Shown here in pieces: positions 23,991 through 35,751 of a stretch of 64,000 bases of DNA (position 1 is its first letter; every line of letters begins with the position of its first letter). Source of the stretch: Vigna angularis (taxonomy: Eukaryota > Streptophyta > Magnoliopsida > Fabales > Fabaceae); the NCBI RefSeq assembly GCF_016808095.1, contig NC_068974.1:1674001-1738000 (forward strand), given 5' to 3'. The notes under the pieces were generated by a model, which saw only the letters and a program-made list of their open reading frames with translations, did not search any database and had not been told where the DNA came from. Position numbers and translations under genes: made by a program.

Positions 23991-25080
23991 ATGTGTATGA
24001 TGATGACAACACTGCTTATGCTTATTATGAAATGCTTATACATATTATGATTGTCATATTTGACATACATATTTGACATATTGTAATTTACTGATACATA
24101 CTATTGTGTTTGTAAAGTGATCATATCTGTGTATGTACAATATATGTTTTGAAATAGAAAAAACCACATGCAAAAAAAGCATATCTGCATAACTTAATCG
24201 ATTACAGTGTTGAGATAATCAATTAGGGTCATCAGACAACTTGAGTTTTCAACTGTGGCAAAACAACAAGTTTTGAATCGATCACGTTAGTTGGTAAATC
24301 GATTAAAAGTCGTGTGTTTTCTCATATCATTTTCAAATGTGCTGTGACGAGTTTTAGGAAAGAAAAGTTTTCAAAAAACCTTCTAAGTGTCAAAGACTAA
24401 TTGATTACATAGATTGTGTATTCAATTAAGTCTGTTAAGATTTGAAAACTAACTTATGCTTATCTAACTATTATAACGGTCATTATTGTATTAATATGTC
24501 GAACCAATATAAAAATCAGTGTTTGATTTTCTTCTCCCTATCTCTCTGCATTAATTGATACTCTCATTAGTTGATTAAGCATATTGTTACATTGCACACA
24601 CATTGCTTACGGTCCAAGAAAGATTTAAAGAATCATATCATTTGCGAAAAAGATTTGAAAAGCGTTTACTATTATTAAATATCAATTCACCCCTTCCCCT
24701 CTTGGTGTTGAGGAACAAAGCTCATCAATTATAACAATTGGCACCAAAGCAGGTTTTCAAAAATTATTTGAAAAAAATATCAATTAACCATTTTGTATAA
24801 TTGATTGTTCGATCCTGAAATGGCTTTTAATTCTCAAACTTTTGGTGAAGGTGCATCCACAAATAGACCACCTCTATTTGCTGACAAAAACTATGTTTTT
24901 TGAAAAATTAGAAGACAAAGGACATACTGTAAGAAAATGTTATTATAAAAAGGTTGGTGTTCCAAGAAAAAGGTACAAATGGATTCTCGAAGAGCAACTT
25001 CGTTCAAATGTTTTGCAAGAAAGTAAGAAGCTGAAAAGTGTTCAAGGTTGGTTTTCAGTGGAATACATCTCATATTCTTG
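23950..25080 (+). mobile_element. Truncated Ty1/copia-like retrotransposon (LTR plus gag shreds)
   Basis: The start GGTTTTTGATGATGACAACAC and the LTR body with AATCGATTAC-type motifs resemble SIRE-type copia LTRs of legumes. The LTR ends near 24740. A primer-binding-like GGCACCAAAGCAGG follows at about 24743-24757. A 27-codon gag start (24820-24903: MAFNSQTFGEGAS, then RPPLFADKNY) ends in TGA. A separate frame (about 24904-25000) has a Cys/His knuckle-like GHTVRKCYYKK. Most of gag-pol and the 3' LTR are missing. Confidence 0.6.
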
Positions 25081-25129
25081 ACCTCACCCGAAACAATACT
25101 AGTATATGATATTACATTAATTATACTAT

Positions 25130-25980
25130 ATATGATACTTTGACTCTGTTTTCAATGTTATTTGTAAAATGGTGTGCTTGTATGTGTTGGATGCAGTGTT
25201 AACATGGGCTGAATAGAGCTAATACAATGGGTTGATAATATGTATGTTTTTTTTTCCTTAAAATCTGGTCACGATGCTTGATCTTGTGTATGGAATGTTT
25301 TGGATTGATTAGTCAGTACTAAAATGCTCGATGTGAATTGTAAGTCCTTGTTGTTTAGCTGTTGTTTAATCTGGGAGTGGTTCTAAAGAGGGGCAGTTAG
25401 TAGTATTCAGTGGATGGATGGTATTCTTTGGTGTTTATGAGAATTTTCAGATGGGTTTAAGTTTTTTTTTTTTTTTTTTGCACTAGCCAAAGATGATTGC
25501 TGGATTAGGATGTAGCTTTTGTGGTGATACGTGATGGCTGAACATGTAGAGGTTCAGATTGGAGATGTTTTTGGTTGAGAGATAGGAGGAATAGATGTGT
25601 AGGTAACTTAATTTTGAGGATGAAAACTTTTTAAGATAGGAGAATGTAAAATTCGAAAAAATTAATATTATTTTATGCGAAAGTGAGTTATTAGAATATC
25701 TTTAAGATAATGTTTAGTTTTAGTATCATGTAATTAATTAGTTAGAGTTTATAAAAGTATATACAAATACTATATAGTGAGTATATATAAATGGTTTACA
25801 TTAGAAATATATAAATATGGTATATGGTGAGTACATATAAATGGTTTACATTAGAAATATATAAATATATAAGTATATAAGGATAAGTTATAAGGATATT
25901 AAATGATTATATAGTCAGCAAAATAAAAAACTATTCTCAATTGGACATTTTAATGATTTTCCAAAAATTGGAGTGTTACA
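25130..25980 (+). mobile_element. 3' end of a Ty3/gypsy element with 336-bp LTR
   Basis: At 25610-25644 the sequence reads TTTTGAGGATGAAAAC, then a purine-rich TTAAGATAGGAGAA (polypurine tract). It is followed by an LTR from TGTAAAATTCGAAAAA (25645) to TTGGAGTGTTACA (25980). Inside the LTR a roughly 60-bp segment with AAATGGTTTACATTAGAAAT is duplicated (about 25790-25865). The internal part upstream (from about 25130) shows no usable coding frame. Confidence 0.6.
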
Positions 25981-28100
25981 TATACAACATTTAAAAAGTT
26001 TAAAATTAATCGTATAATTAATAAAAAATAAAAATACAATTTAATAATTAACACCTAATAAATTATAATATAAACTAACATAACACTAAATATCTAATAC
26101 TAAGAATTTAACAAACATAAAAACCACCACACCACATTAAATCAATAAGGGAGAAAGACTAATACAATGGTAATAAAACAAACTCAATGGAAGTCTCCAC
26201 TAAAACAATATAAAGGTGTGCAATCAACAATTATCAATGCCATCACATACAATAAACAAGAGAGAAAAGGCAATATAAAGTTGAAGAAAACTAACTTTAA
26301 TACGAAAATCAATCGATTAGGATGAATACTTGAAAAAGAAAAAGAGTTCCACAAGTATCAATGGAAGTAAAATAAAGTAACATATATCATTAGCCCTTTT
26401 TTTTTCCCTAAAATATTAAAGTAATATATATATAAAGAATGATACAGGTATTAGAAAGTGGGTTTAGGTCTAACTCAACTCCACAAAATCAACTTGTAAG
26501 GTGAGGTTGCACCTTATTTATATATTATAAATTGGTTTTATCTTTACTCGATGTGGGACTTTCAACACGTATGAAAAGCAAAAAATAAAGAAAAGTTGTA
26601 TTTCTAACATTAAACACAATATTAGTCATGTGTTTACAATTTTTTTTTACAATGTCATTCAAAATAAATTGCTTTTGTGCTATAATATTAAAATAAATTA
26701 TTTTTAACTTTGGAGAATTAAGAATCGCGTTTTATTTTTGAAAGGACTAAAATTTTGTATGATCTTCAAAGATTTCTAAATCTGTTCTATCAATAACTTA
26801 GTTTTAATCATAAATTTTATTTCTTTTTTAACTTTGGGTTTACTACCACTTATTATATGATAAACGGTTTATTAAGTATGATTAACACATATTAATGAAT
26901 ATATCTTAGTTTAGCATAAATTTATGCTACTTTAATTTTCCATTTTATTTCTTGTTTAGTGGGTAAACTTGTTATTATAAATGAACAACGTTATATTTAT
27001 TAATTTAACGTCATTATAACAATATATTTCGTTTTTATTTTTATCTTTCATGTGAATATTACTAATTAAATATAATCATTTTAAATTTTAGTATTACAAA
27101 ACCGTGGTATTATTTGTATTTAAATAACGTTTTATATTTTTTTATTATTATTATCATTTTAAAAATATTGAAAAAATAACTTTTTAAAAAAAAAATTTGT
27201 ATCAAGAAATGTCTTAAATTTCCTAAACTAAATGTTCTCGGTTAAAAACTGAGAACTAAATCTTTAAATGCATTAAATTACGTAAACAAAAATGCGATAT
27301 CAGATTTATTATAAACTAAAATTAATTTATACATTAACATATATTTTAATTAATATACTTAAGATTTGATTTTAAATGATTATATTAATATATTAATTAT
27401 ATAATTTTTTATGAATATGGTGATTATTTTTTATTAAAAATTAACACGCTAAATATTACTATCAATTATGAAATTTAAAAAACAATCATTGCCGGCATAT
27501 AAAATGAATAAAAAAATTAAATACAGAATCGTATTAGGAAACCAAATTAAAACTATTAAAACAATCAACAGAACCTGAACTGATTCTTGTATTTGTTCTT
27601 GACAAATCTATTCCATAATACAACCATTCATAATAGTAATAAACCAAAATCATATTGAACCTAGTTAATTATTAAATATTTACTAATTAATTAATATAAT
27701 TTTTATTAATATTAATGTATATATTTAATTAATTATATAAAGAAATATTTATGTGTACACAGCCAACAGAAAAGTAGATGAAAATTAATGTATTCTATTC
27801 ATGTTTTTATTTTAATTAAAGGTGAATGTTGAGGAAATAATTATACAGAAATAGAAACTCTTAGACCCTCAACGCATGTATTAAAAAGATTTTAAATAAA
27901 TAAGTCCTTTATTACAGAATCAGATAAGATAACCAAAAATAAAGTTCTATACATTTATGAAATAATTAAAATATAGTCACAAACAAATTCATAATCTAAG
28001 ACTTTAATTAAATTTATTGAGAATTATCATAATTAAGTGAAGAAATAATGGAAAAAATCACTCCATCAAGCAAAATTAATTATAATTTCAGTCAGTACAT
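25981..28100. other. AT-rich intergenic region upstream of protease 4
   Basis: No gene seen. A dispersed legume repeat is recognisable at about 26440-26590 (AGAAAGTGGGTTTAGGTCT, AATCAACTTGTAAGGTGAGG, CGATGTGGGACTTTCAACAC), related to a copy in the annexin intron at 59985-60100. The block 26940-27300 is duplicated in diverged form at 30220-30650. Confidence 0.55.
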
Positions 28101-28102
28101 CT

Positions 28103-28110
28103 TATAAAAG
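28103..28110 (+). promoter_or_regulatory. TATA box of protease 4
   Basis: TATAAAAG lies 65 bp before the ATG, in the context CTTATAAAAGGCC. A similar TATAAAAGGCC occurs at about 30140 without a gene. Confidence 0.7.
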
Positions 28111-28174
28111 GCCACTAACAGTATAATACTTATACTCTTCAGTTCATCGTAGAAATTCTCATTCTCTTCTGTGC

Positions 28175-29491
28175 ATGTTAACAATGGCAGCAAATATGCA
28201 AAGCTTTTCATCTCTTGTTCTCGTTCTGTTGTTTCTCTGCAACACTTGTCTCTCAAACCCTCTGAAGGGCTTCAGTGTGGAAATGATGCACCGTGATTCT
28301 GAAAAATCACCATTCTATCGTCCCTCAGAAACTCATTCTCAAAGAGTTTCCAAAGCCATTCAGCGTTCCATAGCTCGTTCCAATCATCTCAAAAAACCTT
28401 CTGCTTCCATAGACACGGTTGAATCCACCGTGATACCGAATTCAGGTGAATATCTCATGACCTATTCAGTAGGAACTCCACCATTCAAAGTTCTAAGTAT
28501 AGTTGATACTGGTAGCAACATTGTCTGGTTGCAGTGTAAACCTTGCATAGACTGCTACGAACAAAACAGTCCTATATTTGATCCTAGAAAATCCACAACA
28601 TACAAAAATCTACCTTGTACTTCTAGGGCATGTCAAGCTGTGGGAGCTTCCTCTTGCTCAGAGAAATGTGAATATAGCATTAACTATGGTGATGGATCAC
28701 ATTCAGTAGGAGATCTCAGTGTGGACACCATAACCCTAAGTTCCACCGAAGGTTCACCTGTCAAACTTCCTAACATTGCTATAGGGTGTGGACATGACAA
28801 TACTGGGACCTTTGAAGCCAGTGGTTCTGGCATAGTTGGTCTTTCTGGTGGAGCCACTTCTCTTATATCTCAGTTGGGTTCTACAATTGAGGGAAAGTTT
28901 TCCTACTGTTTGCCACCATTTTTTGCAGGGTCTAAATCATCCAGCAAACTCAGTTTCGGAGATGCTGCTGTGGTTTCTGGGAAAGGGGTTGTCTCAACTC
29001 CTATAATCAAAAAAGAGAATCAAATATTCTACTTCCTTACCTTGAAATCATTGAGTGTTGGAGGAAAAACAGTAGCTGTCGGAAGCACTTCTTCCGAGTC
29101 TGGTGAAGAGGGAAACATCATAATCGACTCAGGGACAACACTCACTCTTTTGCCGAGTCAGGCTTACACAGAATTTGAATCTGCAGTAGCAGATGCAGTG
29201 AAACTGGAACGTGTCAGCGACCCGAATGGCTTTTTGAGGCTATGCTATCAAACTGGTTCAAAATCTCAACAAGAAATACCAGTAATCACAGCACATTTCA
29301 CAGGTGCAGATGTTGTTTTGAAACCAGTCAACACCTTTCTTCAGGTTGCTGATGGGATCTCATGTTTAGCTTTTCGTGCAACTGATGATCTCTCCATCTT
29401 TGGAAACGTCGCACAGCAGAACTTCTTGGTTGGATACGATCTAGAAAACAAAACTGTTTCTTTTAAGCCTACAGATTGTAATAAGGAGTGA
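28175..29491 (+). CDS. CDR1-like secreted aspartic protease, diverged paralogue
   Basis: Intronless, 438 aa. N-terminal signal peptide (hydrophobic SSLVLVLLFLCNTCLS), propeptide with FSVEMMHRDSEKSPFYRPSE, catalytic DTGSN (Asp111) and DSGT (Asp318), flap YGDGS, and a nepenthesin-type Cys-rich insert. Clearly more distant from the three tandem copies than they are from each other, and nearer to the general CDR1 consensus. It sits 12 kb downstream in the same orientation with its own TATA box, so it is an older cluster member. The first ATG (28175) is used; a second in-frame ATG follows three codons later. Confidence 0.93.
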   Translation: MLTMAANMQSFSSLVLVLLFLCNTCLSNPLKGFSVEMMHRDSEKSPFYRPSETHSQRVSKAIQRSIARSNHLKKPSASIDTVESTVIPNSGEYLMTYSVGTPPFKVLSIVDTGSNIVWLQCKPCIDCYEQNSPIFDPRKSTTYKNLPCTSRACQAVGASSCSEKCEYSINYGDGSHSVGDLSVDTITLSSTEGSPVKLPNIAIGCGHDNTGTFEASGSGIVGLSGGATSLISQLGSTIEGKFSYCLPPFFAGSKSSSKLSFGDAAVVSGKGVVSTPIIKKENQIFYFLTLKSLSVGGKTVAVGSTSSESGEEGNIIIDSGTTLTLLPSQAYTEFESAVADAVKLERVSDPNGFLRLCYQTGSKSQQEIPVITAHFTGADVVLKPVNTFLQVADGISCLAFRATDDLSIFGNVAQQNFLVGYDLENKTVSFKPTDCNKE

Positions 29492-29834
29492 TTTTTTTCT
29501 TCTGTTTTTCACTTTGCTTGAATAATACAGAACAGACTGTCTTGTCATTCTTCATTATGTATTAATATTCTATCAATTCACACGGCTTCTAAGATATTCC
29601 TACCAAGTTCTAAAATAGTTTAAATAATTCTTCTTTCTTTCGAATGACTTTTTAAAAACAAAATCCAGAATTCCATACTTTAAAATCGAACAATAATCTA
29701 GATAAATGATTATTAACTCTAATAGTAATGTTACTTAAAAGACTTGGATTAGAACACCAAGATTTTTTTATTTATTTTTTTCACTTACAAATGTATTCTA
29801 TCAATTCCAGGATATACACGCTATTTGTTCATAA

Positions 29835-29936
<102 letters not shown>

Positions 29937-30119
29937 TTTCCTATGAAGTTTTTGGCCTGGTTTTAATGAACTGTTATATTTTTGTTATATATTAGAACCT
30001 CATAAATATAATAAGTGATAGTTTTTTATCATTAAAGACAAATATATAAATAAAGATAAATGGATATCCCAATCCATACAAAAAGAAATATATACAAATA
30101 AAATTGTTTCCTTGTTAGC

Positions 30120-30650
30120 ACTCTCGTATAATATGGACATTATAAAAGGCCCTACACTTGTGCTCCAAAATACAGAAGTAACATATAATGGAGAGGATAA
30201 TTATACTATCATTTCTTCTATTTTAGCTTTTATTTTCTTTGTAAACTTATTATATTTGGCAAAAATGTTATATCTATTAATTTAATATCATTATTATTAC
30301 GATTTTTTTTTTAATATTAGTAATCAAATACAGTTAAGTTTCCGTTTTAGATATAACGATATATTCATTTTGAATATTAATAATCAAAAATTACGTTTTC
30401 GTTTTACATTTTAGTATTACATAGTTATGATACTATTTTGATTTAATAATATTTATATATTATTGTATTATTTATTACAACATTCGACATGAAACCTTTA
30501 ATCGTTGGACCGGTTCCATATTAAAATCATTGAAGAATAACTTTTTGTGAAATATCAAGAAATATCTTAAATTTCTTAAACGAGTATTCTCGGTTAAAAC
30601 TAATAACTATTCTTGAAATGCACTAAATCATATAAAAAATTAACCTTTGG
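30120..30650 (+). repeat. Diverged duplicate of protease 4 flanking sequence
   Basis: 30136-30150 repeats the TATAAAAGGCC core-promoter context. 30220-30650 aligns loosely with 26940-27300 (shared TCAAGAAATRTCTTAAATTT and TTCTCGGTTAAAA). No coding sequence lies between, so this may mark a deleted cluster member. Confidence 0.4.
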
Positions 30651-30839
30651 GTAAACAACTTCATGAAAAACAAAATAACATATGAAACATTCCAATAAGT
30701 TATTAATTACTTACCTTTTAATTAATGTATTAATCGGTTAACGTTAATTAATATATTTAATAAATTTTTAATAAAAAATTAACTCAACAAACATTACAAT
30801 AAGCATGACATCCTTATCTTTATATTCAAATAATATAAC

Positions 30840-30842
<3 letters not shown>

Positions 30843-30921
<79 letters not shown>
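30843..30921. repeat. (TA)n microsatellite
   Basis: About 78 bp of uninterrupted TA dinucleotides. Confidence 0.97.
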
Positions 30922-30924
<3 letters not shown>

Positions 30925-31348
30925 TTATGTTACAATACGTTAAAAGAATTGATGATTATTTGAAAAAAGAAATTATTCGATTATTTTGAAATAAATAGAA
31001 TTTGTTCTATTATATATTCTAATAAATAAATAAAATATTTTTTTTATTTATACAAAATAGAATTATTCAATTAAAAAATTACACTTAATAAAAAAACCGA
31101 AAGTATTTCCTTATATATATTACATATGTTTGTGTAATTGTGTATGCAAGACTTATTATTAATATAAACAGTTTCAAAATATAATTTAATGTATATACGT
31201 AATAAAATTAATTTAATGTATATAGGTAATATAATTTATCACCAATTTTGTTTTAAAAAATGTTTGTCTTTGTATCTTTAACATTTTCATTTTATTTGTA
31301 TAAAATTTAAAAAATAAGGGAAAATTAATTAATATAACACACTCTTGT

Positions 31349-33513
31349 TGTAAGAATTCAGAAAATAAAATATTAGAATTGGTAGGTGTATTAAAATAAT
31401 GAGATCAAATATTATAAAATTAAAAATAAGTTGATTAAATAAATAGAATTTCTTAAATTCGTCTCATTATATATCTTAAAGACTCACCTTCTCTCTAAAA
31501 CATTATTCTCTTGAACTCTCTTATTTAAGAGTTCTAACTCCTCGATCATTTTGTTTGACAATCAGAAGGTGTCTAGACGTTCATTGCAACAAGGTTTACT
31601 TATCCATCCGATCAATTTCTAGTTTAGAGCAAGTAAGTTTTGACTCATTTTTCTCTCTCATTCTTAGTTTAAGATCATGCGTTGTAATCCTTTGTCACAT
31701 GTGATTCATGATCTTTTTTCATAATTCTTGGTCAATCTAAGATTCTAAGGAATCTTTCCGTTTTCAATTCAGTGTTTCGTAGGTGTTTGTAGAATTTTCT
31801 TGCATTTCAAGCAATCGGGGAGACGTTTGTAGAGTTTGATAGTTCCTCGTGAGGTAAGGAAAGTTAGATCTTGTTTTAGACTAAGTTTGTGAACTGAATT
31901 TAGTATCTCTATGTATGATAAGCTGAATTGAATTTAATTCTAATTATTGTTTTAGTAATGTTTGTGTTAGATGATGATCAATTATTGTTTGATGCTTGAA
32001 TGCTTGGTGCAGTGTGAATTCTATGTTGATATTGTTATGTTAGTGTGTAATGGAGGTATAAGGATGTTAGAAATTGAATTCTAAGTGGTTAGAGTAAAGA
32101 GTAACCAATCCATTGTTTTAAGGTCAAAAAGAGAGGTTTTTATGGGTGAAATTGAGAGATAGATGTTAGAGTGAGAAAACAACTAGTTCAGTATTGTCAT
32201 GTGTGGTCATTTGAGACTTTTTAGAAGTTTTCTTTGAATGAAATCTGATATGGAACTTAGAGGTAGTTCATTGTTGAAGTTTTGGAGTGCTTTTAGTGAA
32301 AATTTGAGGTTTTGAGTAGTGAGATTTTGACTTATAGGTTCTGGATCAAATTGGTCAGTTTAGAGGTTAATGATAAATCATTTCTGACTTGTTACAGCCC
32401 TTAAACCACTCAAAAATAAACTAGAATAAAGATAAATTGAGATTTTGGTATCTAAGTTGAGAATTTAGAGGTTTTTGAGTTAGTGTCTTGTTATAAACTA
32501 TTGATTATTAGTTTAAGATATGTTATACACTTTTGTTTAAGTCTAAAATAGATGATAATCCAATCTATGATTGTTAGAAATTGGTAAAAGAGGTTAGAAG
32601 AGGTAAAAGGTGGTCTAGAAGTGTTAATTTTGCAGTTTTTAATGCAGGTAGTTCAATCTTGGGGATTATCCTTGATGTTGTGTGGGTTTAATATACACAC
32701 ATATCCATATATATCCCCATTAGTAAGATATTGTCCGCTTTGGGCTAAGCTCTCACGGATTTTCTTTTGGTATCACTCCAAAAGGCCTCTTACTAAGGGA
32801 TGTATCTTATGTGTATATAAACCTATGTGTATTTAATATTTTATGCGATGTGGTACTTTGTTTGTATCCAACAATCCTAACACTCTAATGGTCATTCATT
32901 CTCAAGTAGAGAAGTTTGACACATGTAGTGAGAGTAAAAGGACGTCTTAGTCGTGGGTGCTTCCAGTATGATCAAAGGTGTGGAACATACTAACATATGT
33001 GAGTGTGGTAGGGTGTAACCCGTTGGCAATGAAGCAATAGAGACCACCACAAGTGCACAACCCATCACAGCTCGGCATTCATTCCAAGAATGAACAGTCT
33101 AGTCTAAGTCTTGACATGTTAGGATATTTGATTTAATTGTTCTATGTGATTTAATTATGATGTTTGATATATTAGTGTATTGTATGAATTGTTTTAATAT
33201 CTAGCTTACCCTTTTGTTTGTAATTTTGTTTGTATGTTCTTTTGCTTCTTTTCTTGACTATGATCATTTGGTGGGTGTTAGTAGAGGATGATGAAATCAG
33301 TGTGGAGCAGACTCTAGATGAGGGACTGCAGATGCTTAGTTATCCTTTTAGACTAGTTTCTTGTATATAGTTTTGATCTAACTATCTTACACATAAAGTT
33401 TGCTTTATGATTGTCTTGAGATGAGTGTAAATTTAACTTTATGTTTCAGCACGGGGCTTTATATTGAATATGTGATACTTTCTTATAGTTAAATATTATA
33501 ATTTTGGTATGTT
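31349..33513 (+). mobile_element. Probable decayed LTR of the window-start family
   Basis: The right end reads TTTTGGTATGTTACA (about 33499-33513). About 300 bp before it, CTAGCTTACCCTTTTGTTTG with ATGATCATTTGGTGG and GTTAGTAGA parallels the GCTTACCCTTT / ATGATCATCC / GTGAGCAGA block at the window start. The proposed left end, TGTAAGAATTCAG at 31349, is a guess from the TG..CA rule. No coding capacity. Confidence 0.4.
32670..32880. repeat. Dispersed legume repeat (GTCCGCTTTGGGC type)
   Basis: Contains TTGTCCGCTTTGGGCTAAGC, CACTCCAAAAGGCCTC and GCGATGTGGTACTTTG, a combination I associate with a widespread short legume repeat. It is inserted within the LTR-like block. Confidence 0.45.
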
Positions 33514-33627
33514 ACACGTGACGTGTAGACTTATATTAATATAAATTTGATTTACAAGAATGAATATTTAGACTATTGAAGATAACACATTATCTGCATG
33601 CCAGCATAGTTCTCAAATAGAGATAAA

Positions 33628-34618
33628 CTAAGAACACCCAATTGGAATTGGTTTTGGGGGAATATGGATAATGGGTTTTGGGAAAGGCTTAATTATAGGA
33701 AACTTTGGAACAAGTTTTCCAAAAACTTCATAATCTTGATGCAAGCTTGGTTTTGTTACCTCTTCATGTAAAAGCTTCCCTATAAGTAAAAGAACACAAG
33801 TTCAACCTGCATAATCTTTTCATGAGAATAAATCTTTTATTTTAAAAAATTATTAAATAACAATTAACTTTCGACACTAATTAACCGTCAGTTACTATGT
33901 TGACTAAATTATATAAAATTATTGATATATAAAATAAGATTATTATAAATAATAAATTATAATTGATTTGCAAATTAAAATTAAAATTAATCTTTAATTA
34001 ATTAACAAGTTTTAAATATTTATGATTATTAATTCTAAATTAGTTTCTAATTTAAAATTAAAATCTAATTTAGATACTAATTCATTTCTTGATAGTTAAT
34101 ATTAGAGAGTATTTAGACTTAATTTTGTTAACTAATTATAATTTTTACTTCATAATTGAGACTATTTTTATATATTAATAATTTTTACTTCATAAAGTTG
34201 TATCTAAATTAATTAATATAATATGTAATTATTTTTATTCTTAAATTAATTAATATTTAATGATTTCTTTTAGTGTTAAGTTATCATATTATGTAGATAG
34301 ACAATTTGAAGAAGTGACCACCGTTAGTTATATCAGAAAACAAATTAAAAACATTAGTTATGAATTACTAAATTCGAAATTAAACAAAAAATATATATAT
34401 ATCACAGTTTAGAAAAGAAATAAAAATTAAAATCGTGTAATAATTTATAAACTAAACATATATTTACGTAATACTGTTACTTGTTGCATTAGTATAGAGC
34501 ACAAACCTGAAACCTCTACTGTAGCCATTGCAGAAGAATCACAAGTGAAGGTGGCAAAAAGAACGAAGGAAGCACAGAAGTGTAAAAGAGCACATTGCAG
34601 AGTGGAAGCCTTTCTCGT
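33628..34618 (-). pseudogene. Short Pro-rich (PELPK-like) gene with ACG instead of ATG
   Basis: Two-exon structure identical in plan to the intact paralogues: exon 1 34618-34507 (112 nt, signal peptide), a GT-AG intron of 727 bp, exon 2 33779-33628, giving 87 uninterrupted codons. The first codon, which aligns with the ATG of the gene at 36777, is ACG (34618-34616). Exon 1 otherwise reads RKASTLQCALLHFCASF, then a secretory core. Exon 2 has only a vestigial repeat domain (FPIIKPFPKPIIHIPPKPIP) instead of the long KPIP array. No in-frame ATG precedes it within the stretch read; the next Met is near the end of exon 1, which would remove the signal peptide. Either a recent pseudogene or a non-AUG start. 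Confidence 0.7.
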
Positions 34619-34639
34619 TCTGAGGAAAATAGCAAAGCT

Positions 34640-35750
34640 TTTGAAATCTGACTATATACTTTCATTATTCATAGTACCTTCCAACTTTGGTTTAACTGTC
34701 TATTATTAATTGTGGAGAACAAACTATTTTATTTTCTTTTCTTTCAATCAAACAAACTTTATTATGGGTTGTTGGAACTTTGACTTGTGTTAAGACAGGT
34801 CAATTATGACCGTTATTATAGTGCTCATAATGGCTATCTCGATTAAATGACTTTTTTTCTTTTGCTTTTGGATCTGTGGAGAATTAATATTATCATTAAT
34901 ACTAATATATATGGCTATTGTTTCCATCATTACTCTTATTGCAGAAGAAAAAGAGAGGGAGAACACAGCTGAGAAAGAATAAGAAAGAAAATGCGATAAA
35001 AAAACTCATTTCGAAATTTCCAAAATGCATTTTATGCGTTCCGAGAGGCTCTTTCAAGAGCAAATTTCATGTGAAAATTCATTTCATTAGAAGGTTTTAT
35101 ATATCTTTCAAAAAGTTTATTTTATAACTTCTGCATATTTTAATTAAATTTAAATTATTTTAGAAATTGATTTTACAGGTTCTTGTTCCTTGGAATTCAA
35201 TTTAGACATGAATAATCATTAATAGTAAATAAGTGAATATTATTTTTTGTGATCTTCGGTAATACAAAGGCACAACAAAAATTGAATTAAATTAACTGTA
35301 ATGCAAAATAGTTTATCGATCTATTGGAATCCAGTTTTGGAATGATTTTTAAGATAGTTATTATCAAATTAAGTTAGCAAAGTCACTGATTTCTGATTGA
35401 ATGATCAATATTAAAACAATGATTAGTAGTTATATGCTTTGTTATAAAATATAAAACAAAAATGATTTTGTTTTCAAACCCAAGAGCTGATTAATGGAGA
35501 ACGTTCACAACATTAGGAAACAAATTCTAAAGAACAAAAGCAATAAACTAAAATGAGAAATCAGTAATATCATTTCTTACTTTAAGATAATAATTTTACA
35601 AAGGGTAATAGTGACGTAAATTTTATTAAGGAGAGGGATACAATAGGATTAAGAAACTAATGGTTGTGATTGGAATATAAATCAACACACTCAGTAATGG
35701 AAGATATAATAACTTTATTGCTAATGAGGTGCAATGGGTGTTATCATCAT
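34640..35750. other. AT-rich spacer with upstream block of the short PRP
   Basis: 34775-34840 holds a diverged copy of the PRP upstream block (GTTGGAACTTTGAC, then GACCGTTATTATAG). The rest, including the plus-strand frame 34918-35127, shows no convincing gene. Confidence 0.45.
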
Positions 35751-35751
35751 T

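Noticed and set aside
34918..35127. 69-codon basic plus-strand frame
   Set aside because: No recognisable motif, no promoter signal, and Lys-rich by base composition.
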